A stretch of 64,000 nt of DNA, from assembly GCA_963783245.1 (NCBI GenBank), contig CAWAMS010000003.1, forward strand, positions 682,001 through 746,000, read 5' to 3'. Under the pieces are notes generated by a model, which was not told the origin of the DNA, searched no databases, and worked only from the letters and a program-made list of their open reading frames with translations. Positions 8,185 through 17,660 of this stretch are shown in pieces (the stretch's first letter is position 1; each line of letters begins with the position of its first letter). A program made the position numbers and the translations under genes. This DNA comes from Bog-473 sp963783245. Its GTDB lineage: Bacteria; Actinomycetota; Acidimicrobiia; Acidimicrobiales; RAAP-2.

Positions 8185-9510
8185 CTAGCTCGTCCGGCGC
8201 TGCGCCGTCATCGTCCTGGCGTCGGCCAGCGGGAGCGGCACCACATTGGATTTCCCATCGGCCACCACCGTCACGCTGACGGGGGCGGCGGCGGCACGCT
8301 GGCGAGTGGCAACGAAGAAGAGCGGCACACTGGCGGCCAGCGTGGCGACGCCGCCGACGAGAAGCGCGATGCGCGGGGTGCTGACGTCGCTGATGTAGCC
8401 GAGCAGAGGCGCCCCGATCGGAGTGCTCCCCAAGAAGGCGATGGCATTGAGGGACATGACCCGGCCGCGCATGGCGGGATCGGCCCGCAGTTGGAGGGTG
8501 GCGTTGTTGGTGGCGACGAACGAGATGCTGCCTGCCCCCATCAGGACCAGGAGGACAATGGCGACCTGCTCCGTCGGCGCGACCGCCACCGCGACGATGG
8601 AAGCGCCGAAGAACAGGCCGATCACCGCCAGCAGGCGGGTGGACGGGCGGCTGCGATGCGCGGTGAAGAGACCACCGGCCACCGCCCCTGCACCCATGGC
8701 GGCCAAGAACGCGCTGTAGAGGCCGGCGCCACCGTGGAAGGTGACCTTGGACAGGAGTGGCAGCGTGACCGTGAAGTTAAAGGCGAAGATCCCGACGATG
8801 GCCATGGAGATGAGCGGCGATCGAAGATCGGGGGTGGACCAGACATAACGGAGCCCCTCACGTACCTGGCCCTTGCGCCGCCCCACCCCCGGGGTCGAGT
8901 ACAGCTCGTCGGGTCGCATTCTCGAGAGCGCCACGATGACCGCGACATACGAGGCGGCATTGACGATGAAACACGTGGACACCCCGAGGGTGAGGATGAG
9001 GACGCCGCCGATCCCCGGGCCGATGACCCGGGCCCCGTTCATGACAACGCTGTTGAGGCTCACGGCATTGGGGAGGAGGTCCCGCCCCACCATTTCGGAA
9101 ACGAAGGACTGGCGCGCCGGATTGTCGAACAGGTTGACCACTCCGAGCAACGCGGACAGGACGAAGACCTGCCAGAGCTGGATCGAGTGCATGATGACGA
9201 GCAGTCCGAGGAGCAGCGCCAGGACAGCGGCCGAGGACTGGGTGGCGTAGAGCACCTTGCGCTTGTCCAACCGGTCGGCGATCAAGCCCCCGAAGGGACC
9301 GAGCAGGAGCAGGGGTACGAACTGGAGCCCGGTGGCGATGGCGACATCGACGCCGGTGCCGTGGAGGCGGAAGAGGATGAGGTAGGTCTGCGCCACCATC
9401 TGCATCCAGGTCCCTGAGACCGAGATGACCTGACCGGTGAAGAACAGGCGGTAGTTCCGGACGGAGAGCGCGCGAAAAGTGCGGTGGCCGGCTTCGGCAA
9501 CGCGGCTCAT
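8185..9510 (-). CDS. MFS exporter, EntS-like
   Basis: A 441-residue major facilitator with about 12 membrane segments. Typical MFS_3/EntS features include FTGQVISVSGTWMQMVAQTYL at the start, GLIADRLDKRKVL (the loop 2-3 motif A) and LFDNPARQSFVSEMVG. Homologues export siderophores or drugs. Its ATG overlaps the stop of the MarR regulator as ATGA, so the two form an operon and the MarR protein probably controls this pump. Confidence 0.88.
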   Translation of the reverse strand: MSRVAEAGHRTFRALSVRNYRLFFTGQVISVSGTWMQMVAQTYLILFRLHGTGVDVAIATGLQFVPLLLLGPFGGLIADRLDKRKVLYATQSSAAVLALLLGLLVIMHSIQLWQVFVLSALLGVVNLFDNPARQSFVSEMVGRDLLPNAVSLNSVVMNGARVIGPGIGGVLILTLGVSTCFIVNAASYVAVIVALSRMRPDELYSTPGVGRRKGQVREGLRYVWSTPDLRSPLISMAIVGIFAFNFTVTLPLLSKVTFHGGAGLYSAFLAAMGAGAVAGGLFTAHRSRPSTRLLAVIGLFFGASIVAVAVAPTEQVAIVLLVLMGAGSISFVATNNATLQLRADPAMRGRVMSLNAIAFLGSTPIGAPLLGYISDVSTPRIALLVGGVATLAASVPLFFVATRQRAAAAPVSVTVVADGKSNVVPLPLADARTMTAQRRTS

Positions 9511-9986
9511 TGGCCCACCAGATGTTCGAGGAGCTCCACCAAAGCTGCCGCACCGGCCCGTTCCTCGGGGCTGAGCTCGGCCAGCCGTCGCGTGAGGAAT
9601 GCGTTCTTGAGGGTGCGTATCCGCTCCATCGAGCGCTTACCGGCGGGCGTGATGCGCACTCGGGCACTCCGGCGGTCCGTCGCGTCGGTGACGCGCGTCA
9701 CCATGCCGGCGTCGGCCAGGCTCGCCACGATCTTCGTCATGGTCGGCGGCTGCACCTGTTCGATGGAGGCCAGCTCACCGAGCGTGGGGCTCCCGAGGCG
9801 GTTGACCGCTCCCAGCGCGGAGGCCTGCGCCGGGGAGAGGCCTGCCAGTGATTCCTGGCGTAACAGCCTGTGAAGCCGGTTGATCGACAGACGGAGGCGG
9901 CTGGCCAGCTCCTCTGACACCTCGGGGTTCTCCGACACCGCGGTGGCGGTGGCGTCGTGGCTGAGCGTGTCGAGCGGCTCCGGCAT
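9507..9986 (-). CDS. MarR-family transcriptional regulator
   Basis: A 159-residue winged-helix protein. The recognition region reads LSPAQASALGAVNRLGSPTLGELASIEQVQPPTMTKI (quoted here as separate helices), followed by the wing DRRSARVRITPAGK. It is encoded directly before the MFS pump with a 4-bp overlap. A palindrome 13 bp upstream of the start suggests autoregulation. The ligand is unknown. Confidence 0.88.
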   Translation of the reverse strand: MPEPLDTLSHDATATAVSENPEVSEELASRLRLSINRLHRLLRQESLAGLSPAQASALGAVNRLGSPTLGELASIEQVQPPTMTKIVASLADAGMVTRVTDATDRRSARVRITPAGKRSMERIRTLKNAFLTRRLAELSPEERAGAAALVELLEHLVGQ

Positions 9987-10017
9987 ACCCCCAGTATAGT
10001 TAGTTTTGCTAACTAAC
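9987..10017 (-). promoter_or_regulatory. MarR promoter/operator with leaderless start
   Basis: Read on the minus strand, TATACT (9993-9998) is a -10 box only 6 nt before the ATG, so the transcript should be nearly leaderless. A GTTAG-N5-CTAAC palindrome (9999-10013), extended by a further TTAG/CTAA arm, overlaps the spacer immediately upstream of the -10. That position is right for MarR autorepression. Confidence 0.6.
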
Positions 10018-10040
10018 GAGCCGGGCGAGGGGGCGGAGGC

Positions 10041-10376
10041 TCAGAAGTTCGGGACGTACCCTCCACTGCCGAGCGAAGAGCTCTCGTCCGTGCTCAGGGA
10101 ATCGTCCAGGCCGCCGACGACCTCGGTCACCCAGGTCAGGCGTTCGCGCAGGATCCGCTCGACGCCTCCCGACAGGGTGGCTGAGCTCACCGCGCACGAG
10201 CTACACGCTCCTTGGAGCTGCACCTCGACGACGCCGGCGTCCACGTCCGCCCTGACCAGGACCAGGTCTCCCCCGTCGGCCTGCACCGCCGGTCGCATCA
10301 GGTCGATGATGTCCTGCAGCTTGCGCAGGCGGTCAGCACGTTCGGCGTCACTCAACGCAGTCTCGGTCTCGGGCAC
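10041..10376 (-). CDS. NifU C-terminal-domain Fe-S scaffold protein
   Basis: A 111-residue NifU-like (Nfu) domain protein. The core reads LMRPAVQADGGDLVLV followed by LQGACSSCAVSSATLSGG, whose CxxC is the labile Fe-S cluster site. A C-terminal tail ends GGYVPNF. It would carry and deliver 4Fe-4S or 2Fe-2S clusters to apo-proteins. No other assembly genes are adjacent. Confidence 0.9.
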   Translation of the reverse strand: MPETETALSDAERADRLRKLQDIIDLMRPAVQADGGDLVLVRADVDAGVVEVQLQGACSSCAVSSATLSGGVERILRERLTWVTEVVGGLDDSLSTDESSSLGSGGYVPNF

Positions 10377-10430
10377 CCCACCATTCTGCCGTGCCGGAGG
10401 GCGATCGTGACCCGACAGGCCAGCGGCGGC

Positions 10431-11336
10431 TCATGTGAGGCCGACGGGAACCGGTGCCGCACCCTCGATGACGGGGTTGCGGAGCTCGCCGATCCCCTCG
10501 ATCTCGATGCGCACGACGTCGCCGTCGGCCAGGAACCGCGGCGGGTCGAATCCCGCGCCCACCCCCGCCGGCGTGCCCGTGGCGATCACGGTGCCGGGCT
10601 CCAGGGGGAACGCCGTGGTCAGGTACTCGATGAGGTCGGCACACCCGAAGATGAGATCGGCCGTCGAAGAGTCCTGTCGCAGGTCCTCGTTGACCCAGGT
10701 GCGCAGCATCAGGTTCCCCGGGTCGGCGAGCTCGTCGGTGGTGACGAGCCAGGGCCCGCAGGGCGCGTGGGAGTCGAACGACTTGCCGAGGGTGAATGTA
10801 GGTGTCCGCCACTGCCAGTCCCGGACGCTGACGTCGTTGATGATGGTGAAGCCGGCCACGACCTCCATCGCCCGTGCAGCGGGGATGTGCTGGCAGCGCC
10901 GACCGATCACCATCGCCAGCTCCCCTTCGTAGTCGACCATGGTGGACACGGTCGGCAGGACGATCGGGTCGCCGGGCCCGGCGATCGACGTTCGCTGCTT
11001 GTTGAACCAGTACTGGTACTCCGGCGGCTCACGACCCATTTCGGCCACGTGGGCCCGGTAGTTCATCCCGATCGCCAAAATGCTCGGTGGGTGCGGAACC
11101 GGTGCGTGCAGCCGCACCGAGTCGAGCGGGTAGCGGGCGGCGTGGCCCGAAGGGGCTTGCCGGGCGCGCTCGAGCGCGTCCGGCCCGAAGGAGAGCAGCT
11201 CTGCCATGTCGGCCGGGAGACCGACTCCGGCGTCGCTCAGGTCGACGATCTCGTCACCGACGAGGAGGCCCGGGCGTGGGCCGCTGCCGCGGTCGGCGGA
11301 CGATGTCGGACGGGGGGAGAAGCTGAGCAGGCGCAT
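10431..11336 (-). CDS. Fumarylacetoacetate hydrolase (FAH) family protein
   Basis: A 301-residue FAH-fold enzyme. The divalent-metal ligands and active-site region are seen in ILAIGMNYRAHVAEMG, VDYEGELAMVIG (acidic ligands), FTLGKSFDSHAPCGPW and the C-terminal TGTPAGVGAG. Family members hydrolyse or decarboxylate 2-oxo-acid type products of aromatic and steroid ring degradation. The exact substrate is open, but the P450 and fatty-acid genes nearby fit a catabolic setting. Confidence 0.88.
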   Translation of the reverse strand: MRLLSFSPRPTSSADRGSGPRPGLLVGDEIVDLSDAGVGLPADMAELLSFGPDALERARQAPSGHAARYPLDSVRLHAPVPHPPSILAIGMNYRAHVAEMGREPPEYQYWFNKQRTSIAGPGDPIVLPTVSTMVDYEGELAMVIGRRCQHIPAARAMEVVAGFTIINDVSVRDWQWRTPTFTLGKSFDSHAPCGPWLVTTDELADPGNLMLRTWVNEDLRQDSSTADLIFGCADLIEYLTTAFPLEPGTVIATGTPAGVGAGFDPPRFLADGDVVRIEIEGIGELRNPVIEGAAPVPVGLT

Positions 11337-11371
11337 GCGCTAAAGGTAGGGGCGGGTGGAGGGTCGGGCAA

Positions 11372-12586
11372 TCAGGGCGCGCACGCCAACAGCGCGCGCA
11401 GGGCGCGCGCACCCCACGACGCGGCCAGCGCGGACCACTCCTGCGGACGCTCGACGACCGCATCGGCCTCGGCCCACAACTCGCCTTCGACCGGATCGAG
11501 GACGGCCCTGATCTCGCCGATGGCCTCGGGGTCGGCGTCCACCCGTTGGCGCAGCGCGTCGGCGGCCCGCCACATCGGCTCGCTGGAGAGCTCGAACGGC
11601 ACAAAGGGCGGCGGTCCGGCCAGCGTGCGGGGGAACGCCGGCACGTAGATGCTCGCGCAGGGGCTGCCCAAAGCCACATAGGTCCGCAGCGGTGCTCCTT
11701 GCGCCAGGTCCCTCGGGAGGACCGCGATGAACGAGGCGGCGGTTACGCTCCGCTGCGGCTCGTGCATGCAGACGCTGGCACCGCCTTGATCCGCCGGACC
11801 CGGCGGGGGCGGCTGCGCCGGTCCGTGGCTACCCGGTGCCCCCCACGGACCGTGGCCGTGATCGCGCAGGTGCCCGGCCATCGCGGCGGGGGTGAGACCG
11901 CCGCTCTCTTCGCGCTGGGCCCGGAGGAAGGCGCGGCCCGCTCCCCGGCGCACGTCGGCCGACGCGGTGGGCGCATCGAGGTCGCGGAAGCGGTCGAAGT
12001 CGTCGCCCGGCTCGAGCACGGAAGAGGCCTGCGTCCACTGCGTCCCGACCGTCAGCCGATTGCTGATGGCCGTGCCACGGGAGACGGGGGCGGCGGCGTA
12101 CTCGGTGCCCGACGTATCGAGCACGAAAGCCTCCGTGGCGTCGGCGATCAGGAACGAGGAGTCGTAGGCCTCGTTGTGCGCCTCGTCGGCGATCCCCCCT
12201 TGGCCGTAGGTGCCGAGCAACTCGATCAGTATTTCGAGGGCGTTCTGCGCGGTGCGTGCCCGTTCGAGAACGAGACGGACCAGATCCTGACCGATCAGCC
12301 CCACGCGCCCCGTCGCGTGTTCGTGCACCGTACTGACACGTTCGTTGCCGATGGCCACGCCGAATTCGTTGACACCGTGCTCGGCCCCCCAGAGCCACGT
12401 GGGACAGGAAAGGAAGACTGCGTGCGCGCCGGTGTCGCCGATGGACAGGTACTGCGTGCGCAGCGTGCAGCCGGCGGTCGGACGTCGGCCGAACGGCATG
12501 ACCAGCTGGACTTCGCCGACGGGCCGGTCCGAGTTTTTGGCGAAGACCATCCCGTTGGCAACGGGACCACACAGGGTGTCGCACAT
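11372..12586 (-). CDS. C69-family (secernin-like) peptidase
   Basis: About 404 residues. The start at 12586 gives MCDTLCGPVANG; in C69/Ntn-type hydrolases the Cys after the initiator Met becomes the N-terminal nucleophile, so this start is preferred over an upstream in-frame codon. FAKNSDRP and NEFGVAIGNE are further family hallmarks of PepD/secernin proteins. It is probably a cytosolic dipeptidase or amidase. The start is 38 bp from a divergent P450 gene, so they share a promoter region. Confidence 0.85.
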   Translation of the reverse strand: MCDTLCGPVANGMVFAKNSDRPVGEVQLVMPFGRRPTAGCTLRTQYLSIGDTGAHAVFLSCPTWLWGAEHGVNEFGVAIGNERVSTVHEHATGRVGLIGQDLVRLVLERARTAQNALEILIELLGTYGQGGIADEAHNEAYDSSFLIADATEAFVLDTSGTEYAAAPVSRGTAISNRLTVGTQWTQASSVLEPGDDFDRFRDLDAPTASADVRRGAGRAFLRAQREESGGLTPAAMAGHLRDHGHGPWGAPGSHGPAQPPPPGPADQGGASVCMHEPQRSVTAASFIAVLPRDLAQGAPLRTYVALGSPCASIYVPAFPRTLAGPPPFVPFELSSEPMWRAADALRQRVDADPEAIGEIRAVLDPVEGELWAEADAVVERPQEWSALAASWGARALRALLACAP

Positions 12587-12624
12587 GACCTGGAGCATAC
12601 GGAGCCTGAGTAGGGTGAAGGATC

Positions 12625-13914
12625 GTGGAACCTCGTGAGGTCCTCGCATTCGAGCAGATTGACCTGTCTGACAATGCGTTCTGGACCCGGCCGTGGGAAG
12701 AGCGTGAGGGCGCATTCCGATTGTTGCGCCGTGAGCACCCCTTGGCGTTCTTCAATGAGCCCCCCTTTCCGGGCAAGCTGGGACAGGTGCTCCCCAAAGG
12801 GCCGGGCTACCGCGCCGTGACACGGCACGCGCACATCGCCGAGATCAGCCGGCACCCTGAGATCTACCGCTCGGGGCAGGGTGCGACCAGCATCTTGGAC
12901 ATGCCCGAAGAGATGCTCGAGTACTTCGGCTCCCTGATCAGCACGGACGACCCCCGTCATGCGCGCTTGCGCCGCATCGTGTCGGCCGCCTTCAACCCGC
13001 GGATGATCAAGCGCATCGAAGACCACATCGAGCTCGTCGCCGACGACGTCATCGACCGCGTCGCCGGGCAGGGCGGTTGCGATTTCGTCGTGGACGTGGC
13101 CGCCCGCCTCCCCCTCGCCATCATCTGCGAAATGATGGGCATCGGACCGGCGGACTACGCAACCGTTTTCACCGCGTCCAATGTGATTCTCAGCCAAGGC
13201 GACCCCGAGTATGTCGCGCCGGGCACCGACCCGTTGGTGGCGTTCATGGAAGCGGGGCAACAGCTGACGACCCTCATGTCGGAGCTCGCCGAGGAGCGAC
13301 GAGTCAACCCCACCGACGATGTCACCTCGGCCTTGATCACGACCAACATCGACGGTGAGGCCCTCACCGCGACAGAGGTGGCGTCCTTCTTCATTCTGCT
13401 GGTGGTGGCGGGCAACGAGACAACCCGCAATGCCATCAGCCACGGGCTCCTGGCCCTCACGCAGCACCCCGACCAACGCGTCCTGTGGCAGGCCGACCCC
13501 GCAGACGTCGCTGCGACCGGAGTCGACGAGATCGTTCGTTGGGGCTCTCCGGTGATCTGGATGCGACGCACCGTGGCCGAGCACACAGTGCTCGGAGGCG
13601 AGGAATTGGAACCTGGTGACAAGCTGGTCCTCTATTACAATTCCGGCAACCGGGACGAGGATGTCTTCGACGCCCCCTACCGGTTCGACGTCCGACGGAG
13701 CCCCAACCCCCACGTCGGCTTCGGCGCGGCCGGTCCCCATTTCTGTCTGGGGGCCCACCTGGCCCGACAGGAGATCAAGGTCATGTTCCGCCAGCTGTTC
13801 GAGCGGCTCCCCGACATCGAGGCGTGCGGTGAGCCGGACCGGCTCCGCTCGTCGTTCATCAACGGGATCAAACATCTCGAGTGCACGTTCACCCCGGTGC
13901 GCCCCAGGCGCTGA
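12625..13914 (+). CDS. Cytochrome P450
   Basis: A 429-residue bacterial P450 starting at a GTG. The I-helix oxygen-activation segment reads VVAGNETTRNAIS, the K-helix ExxR is DEIVRWGSP, and the haem loop is GFGAAGPHFCLGAHLARQE with the proximal Cys. The overall pattern is like the CYP124/125/142 group of actinobacterial sterol and branched-lipid hydroxylases, but the substrate is inferred only. No ferredoxin or reductase gene is next to it. Confidence 0.92.
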   Translation: MEPREVLAFEQIDLSDNAFWTRPWEEREGAFRLLRREHPLAFFNEPPFPGKLGQVLPKGPGYRAVTRHAHIAEISRHPEIYRSGQGATSILDMPEEMLEYFGSLISTDDPRHARLRRIVSAAFNPRMIKRIEDHIELVADDVIDRVAGQGGCDFVVDVAARLPLAIICEMMGIGPADYATVFTASNVILSQGDPEYVAPGTDPLVAFMEAGQQLTTLMSELAEERRVNPTDDVTSALITTNIDGEALTATEVASFFILLVVAGNETTRNAISHGLLALTQHPDQRVLWQADPADVAATGVDEIVRWGSPVIWMRRTVAEHTVLGGEELEPGDKLVLYYNSGNRDEDVFDAPYRFDVRRSPNPHVGFGAAGPHFCLGAHLARQEIKVMFRQLFERLPDIEACGEPDRLRSSFINGIKHLECTFTPVRPRR

Positions 13915-13939
13915 CCGGGCACGTCATCGGAGCCGGCTC

Positions 13940-14287
13940 TCAGGTCGGCGTATCGGCGAACTCGTTGTAGGCGGCGAGCGCACGCGGTCCCCACACGAGC
14001 CCCGGGCCCCCGTTCATCATGATGGCCACGCCGATCATCTCGGACACCTCAGCCAGTGTCGCCCCACGATGAGCCGCACCACGCGCGTGGGCGGAGATGC
14101 ACCCGTCGCACTCCCGGGTGATGGCGATGGCCAATGCGATGAGCTCCTTCATGCGCGTCGAGAGCGCGCCCTCCACCATCGCCGCCCTGTGGAGAGCCCC
14201 GTAGCCCGCCATGACGTCGGGAACCGCTTCGCCCAGTTCGCGGTACGGCGCCTTGAGATCCTCGGTGACCTGATGAAAATGTTCCAT
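13940..14287 (-). CDS. Carboxymuconolactone decarboxylase / AhpD-like protein
   Basis: A 115-residue all-helical CMD-family protein. The redox-type motif CDGCISAHARGAAHRGAT has the CxxCxxxH arrangement of AhpD-like peroxidases. It is probably a thiol-dependent peroxidase or decarboxylase. The TetR gene lies just upstream on the same strand (gap 16 bp), so they are likely co-transcribed. Confidence 0.88.
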   Translation of the reverse strand: MEHFHQVTEDLKAPYRELGEAVPDVMAGYGALHRAAMVEGALSTRMKELIALAIAITRECDGCISAHARGAAHRGATLAEVSEMIGVAIMMNGGPGLVWGPRALAAYNEFADTPT

Positions 14288-14303
14288 GCGTCATGCTGAC
14301 ACG

Positions 14304-14870
14304 TCAGTGTGGGCGGGCAGTTGTCTCCATGGCTCGGTACACCGCTGCCCCCAACATGTCCTGGAGGAGGGCGAAGTCAGCCTCCAGCTGGGCGGCCGAG
14401 TGCGCGGCAAACCTTCCGCCCGCCTCGCTGGCCGCGAAACCGAGGATCGCGGTGGCCAGTACGCGCTCGAGTTGCACCACATCGTCTTCGCCGAGCCCCG
14501 CCTCGCGCAACGCCACGTACACGACGTCACGTGCGCGCCGCGCCCCCATGGTGACGGCCGGGCGCCGGAGGAGCAGCGGAAAGACCTCCGGGTGACGGAG
14601 TGCCGCCATCCGGGTGCCTCGGGCCAAGGCACGAAGGCGGTCGGGCCACGGGTCGTCCGGGTCGGGCAGGGCGACCTCCAACAAGATGCTTTCCACCACC
14701 CCGTCGAGCAGGTCGGCCTTGTTCGCCACGTGGCGGTACAGGGCCATCGGCGTCACACCGAGGCGCTCGGCCACTCCCTGCATGGTGACTGCGGCCAATC
14801 CCTCCTCGTCCGCCAGCCGCAGGCTGGCCGCCAGCACTGCGGCACGATCAATTTGGGCGGGTCTTCCCAT
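14304..14870 (-). CDS. TetR-family regulator
   Basis: A 188-residue protein with an N-terminal TetR helix-turn-helix (VTMQGVAERLGVTPMALYRHVANKADLLDGV) and a TetR_C-type ligand domain. It precedes the AhpD-like gene on the same strand and may regulate it. No palindromic operator was recognised by eye. Confidence 0.88.
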   Translation of the reverse strand: MGRPAQIDRAAVLAASLRLADEEGLAAVTMQGVAERLGVTPMALYRHVANKADLLDGVVESILLEVALPDPDDPWPDRLRALARGTRMAALRHPEVFPLLLRRPAVTMGARRARDVVYVALREAGLGEDDVVQLERVLATAILGFAASEAGGRFAAHSAAQLEADFALLQDMLGAAVYRAMETTARPH

Positions 14871-14897
14871 CAGGGTCAGTATCGCCCAGCCGGTCGT

Positions 14898-15515
14898 TCA
14901 CTGGGCGCTGGCTCCACGCGGGCCGCGGGCCCGGACCTCCTCGACCGTCGACATGGCGTCACGCAATTCCTGGATCCAATCGGATTCGTGCTGCGCCACG
15001 AGGCGCACGCACCACGCCAGCGCCTCGCTCCGGCTGCGTGCCACTCCCGCGTCGATCAACGTGTCGAGCGCGCGACGGTCGGCCAAACGCAGCCGGGTCA
15101 TCACGGGAACCCCGGCCGTGGTGAAGAGGACCCGGGAGCCACCGCATTGCGCGCCCCACGAGACGGTGCGCCGAAACGCCGGCTGCGCCTCGTCGGCGAT
15201 GCGCATGCGACCGCCGCGGGAGTCCTCCCGGAATCCACTGATCCGAGCCTGCTCGGCTACGCGCACTTCCTCTTCACTTGCGCCCTCAGGCAGCTGGGGT
15301 GCGGGCAGCGAGCCCACCACCTGCAACTCGTCCTGATCGACCTCGATCGTCACCGGCCCTTCGAACCAACCGTCGGGAATGCGGCCGGCGAACCATGCGG
15401 CGATGAGACGCTCCTGCTCGGGGCCCGATGGCGGCGCTCCCCCCGAACGACGGCGGCCACCCCGCCGACCTGTCCATGGTGCGTCCCCTGCGGATCCTGT
15501 GTTCTCTGGGTTCAT
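14898..15515 (-). CDS. Hypothetical protein with ribbon-helix-helix-like C-terminus
   Basis: A 205-residue soluble protein. The N-terminus is Arg/Gly-rich and disordered-looking. The middle has PDGWFEGPVTIEVDQDELQVVG. The C-terminal segment MTRLRLADRRALDTLIDAG followed by SRSEALAWCVRLV has the strand-helix-helix pattern of RHH DNA-binding proteins. No family name is given with confidence. It is transcribed from an AT-rich intergenic region at about 15516-15610. Confidence 0.6.
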   Translation of the reverse strand: MNPENTGSAGDAPWTGRRGGRRRSGGAPPSGPEQERLIAAWFAGRIPDGWFEGPVTIEVDQDELQVVGSLPAPQLPEGASEEEVRVAEQARISGFREDSRGGRMRIADEAQPAFRRTVSWGAQCGGSRVLFTTAGVPVMTRLRLADRRALDTLIDAGVARSRSEALAWCVRLVAQHESDWIQELRDAMSTVEEVRARGPRGASAQ

Positions 15516-15678
15516 GATTACTAGATTACACAGTTACTTACCTTATGTAAACCACATCCCCCCAGGTCGATCTTGAATCTGTTTGTATCCTCCATATGCG
15601 TATGATATATACTTACCGCGTGCGGATCCTGCTCACGTTGGGCACCGACGTCGTCCCACGTTCCCCTCCCATGTCGGT

Positions 15679-15999
15679 GTGCGTACGCACCAATTCCTCA
15701 TGGCCGTACTCGGCGAGGCACAGCGCTCCGGTCGGCGGCGACACGTGCTGACAGAGATCGCTCGGCGTGCGGCGCGGCGCGGCGTCTACGCGGGGTCCGT
15801 CGAAGAACTCCTGCCTCTGCACCGGGACTGGCGGACGATCGCGCCGACGCTCGGCGCGATCGTGCTGACGTTGGTGAAGCCCGACCTCTCGGCCTTCTTC
15901 ACCAACGGCGCCGTCTCCCGCTACGCCCTGGCGACCGAGGGATGGCGCCAGCTCCGCCGACAACCTCCTCTGGGCCGGCTCAGTCCAAGCTCAGTTTGA
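15679..15999 (+). CDS. Small hypothetical protein, possibly winged-helix
   Basis: About 106 residues from a GTG (MRTHQFLMAVLGEAQ...), with codon use that looks coding: LTEIARRAARRGVYAGSVEELLPLHRDW then AFFTNGAVSRYALATEGW. The frame extends upstream to a TTG at 15583, but the added residues look non-coding. A TEGW ending after a basic strand is reminiscent of wing segments of small regulators; this is weak. Its 3' end overlaps the convergent GNAT gene by 20 bp. Confidence 0.4.
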   Translation: MRTHQFLMAVLGEAQRSGRRRHVLTEIARRAARRGVYAGSVEELLPLHRDWRTIAPTLGAIVLTLVKPDLSAFFTNGAVSRYALATEGWRQLRRQPPLGRLSPSSV

Positions 16000-16450
16000 A
16001 ACCCTGGTGAGAGGGCAGAAAACCAAGGCTGGCATAGAAGCGGTGCGCATCGGGCCGGGCGTGGTTCGACGTGAGCTGCACGCGGTAACACCCGAGAGCC
16101 CTCGCCCGGTCGATGGCGGCACCCATGAGGACACGGCCGATCCCCCGGCTGCGCCAGTCCGGATGGACGTGTACCGATTCAACCTCGGCACACAGCCCGC
16201 CCTTGGATTGGAGGTGGCGGAAGACGATGAGCTGGCAGACACCCACGACTTCGCCCCCGACTTCGGCGACGAGGACGTCGCCCGAACCCTGCATGATCTC
16301 GACCAAAGCCACGCGGTACGGCGCTGCATCCGCCGGATCCTCCTTCCCCTCGACCAGAGACCCGCGCACGAAGAGCTCCACGATCCGCGAGAGGTCTGCT
16401 TCGGTTGCGGCGCGGACCGCCACCTGACCCGGGAGGTCCCGGGGGCTCAC
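15980..16450 (-). CDS. GNAT-family N-acetyltransferase
   Basis: About 156 residues from the GTG at 16450. The acetyl-CoA-binding motif A is VESVHVHPDWRSRGIGRVLM (R/Q-x-x-G-x-G/A), followed by ARALGCYRVQLTSNHARPDAHRFYASLGF. The same frame is open far upstream, but that part is the reverse of the phosphotriesterase gene and is not coding. The substrate is unknown. Confidence 0.82.
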   Translation of the reverse strand: MSPRDLPGQVAVRAATEADLSRIVELFVRGSLVEGKEDPADAAPYRVALVEIMQGSGDVLVAEVGGEVVGVCQLIVFRHLQSKGGLCAEVESVHVHPDWRSRGIGRVLMGAAIDRARALGCYRVQLTSNHARPDAHRFYASLGFLPSHQGFKLSLD

Positions 16451-16657
16451 CGGTCCACCGCGGGCGTGGCATCGCCGGTCAACCCGCACCATGCGGCCAT
16501 CCCCCATTGTGACGCTGTCCGCGTCCGGACCGTGCACCGGAGGCGGACAGGCGACCGACCGGGACCCGTGGCGTTCGGCAGAGTCACGCGGCGGCCCGGT
16601 ACGATCGCCCCCGCCGCCACTGCCCGTCGGGTGCGCGGAACAGAGGAAGGGTGGGGG

Positions 16658-17631
16658 ATGACCCAGGTCAACACCGTGCGAGGGCCCGTGGAGGGACAGG
16701 CGCTCGGAAGGACCCTCATGCACGAGCACATCTTCGTCTTGAGCCCCGAGATCGAGAAGGCCGCCGACGAGTGGGACGAAGAGGCGGAGCAAGCACGTGC
16801 CGTGGCCAAGCTGCAGGAGCTCAAGAGGCAGGGAATCGACACGCTCGTCGACCTGACGGTGATCGGACTGGGTCGCTACATTCCCCGCATCAAAGCGATC
16901 GCGGATCTGGTGCCGGAGATCAACATCGTCGTTGCCACCGGCGTCTACACCTACAACGACGTGCCCATGTTCTTTCATTTCCAAGGCCCGGGAACGATCC
17001 TCGGCGGGCCCGAACCCATGGTCGAGATGTTCGTGAGGGAAATCCGCGAGGGCATCGCCGAGACGGGGGTGCGGGCCGGGATTCTCAAATGCGCCACCGA
17101 TCAACCCGGCATGACACCCGGCGTGGAGCGCGTCCTGCGCGCCGTGGCCCAGGCCCACCGCGCGACCGGCGTCCCCATCACCACCCACACCCCGCGGCCG
17201 CCCGAACCCTGGGGCCTGGAGCAGCAGCGCATCTTCAAGGAGGAAGGCGTCGACCTTTCGCGTGTCGTCATCGGCCACAGTGGCGGGACCGTGAACACCG
17301 ACTATCACCTGGCGCTGATCGAGAACGGGTCGTTCATCGGCTTCGATCATTTCGGCATGTCGGGCATCACCCTCGAAGATCGCGTGGACGCCGTGGTCCG
17401 TCTGTGCGACCGGGGTTACGCCGAACGCATCGTGCTCTCCCACGACGCCATGTGCTTCGTCGGACTGGTTCCCGCGCTCCATGCTGGACGCCCTCCGGGA
17501 GTGGCGCTGGACCTACATTTCGACGGACGTACTGCCGGTGATGCGCGAGCGCGGCGTCAGCGAGGCTGACTATTGAGAGCATGCTGGTGAAGAATCCACG
17601 CACGATCCTCGAAGGCGGTGAGCCGTACTGA
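16658..17631 (+). CDS. Phosphotriesterase-family metal hydrolase (two frameshifts)
   Basis: An amidohydrolase-fold enzyme of about 324 residues once restored. LMHEHIF gives the HxH metal ligands near the N-terminus, ILKCATDQ the bridging Lys region, TTHTPRP and VVIGHSGG the two later His ligands, and LSHDAMC the catalytic Asp. The ATG at 16658 follows AGAGGAAGG. The C-terminus is broken twice: an extra base near 17461 (CFV then DWFPRSMLDALREW in the next frame) and another near 17573, after which IESMLVKNPRTILEGG completes the family tail. Probably a lactonase or phosphotriesterase-like hydrolase working with the acyl-CoA ligase gene 30 bp downstream. Confidence 0.8.
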
Positions 17632-17660
17632 ATAACCGACAGCGTCTCCTCCACGACACC

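Noticed and set aside
12295..13875. A long open frame antisense to the P450 gene
   Set aside because: Low-complexity His/Asp/Gly/Arg composition and complete overlap with a P450 that has all its motifs.
15980..17482. A 500-codon open frame on the minus strand
   Set aside because: Only its last 156 codons are protein-like (GNAT); the rest is antisense to the phosphotriesterase gene, a common high-GC artefact.
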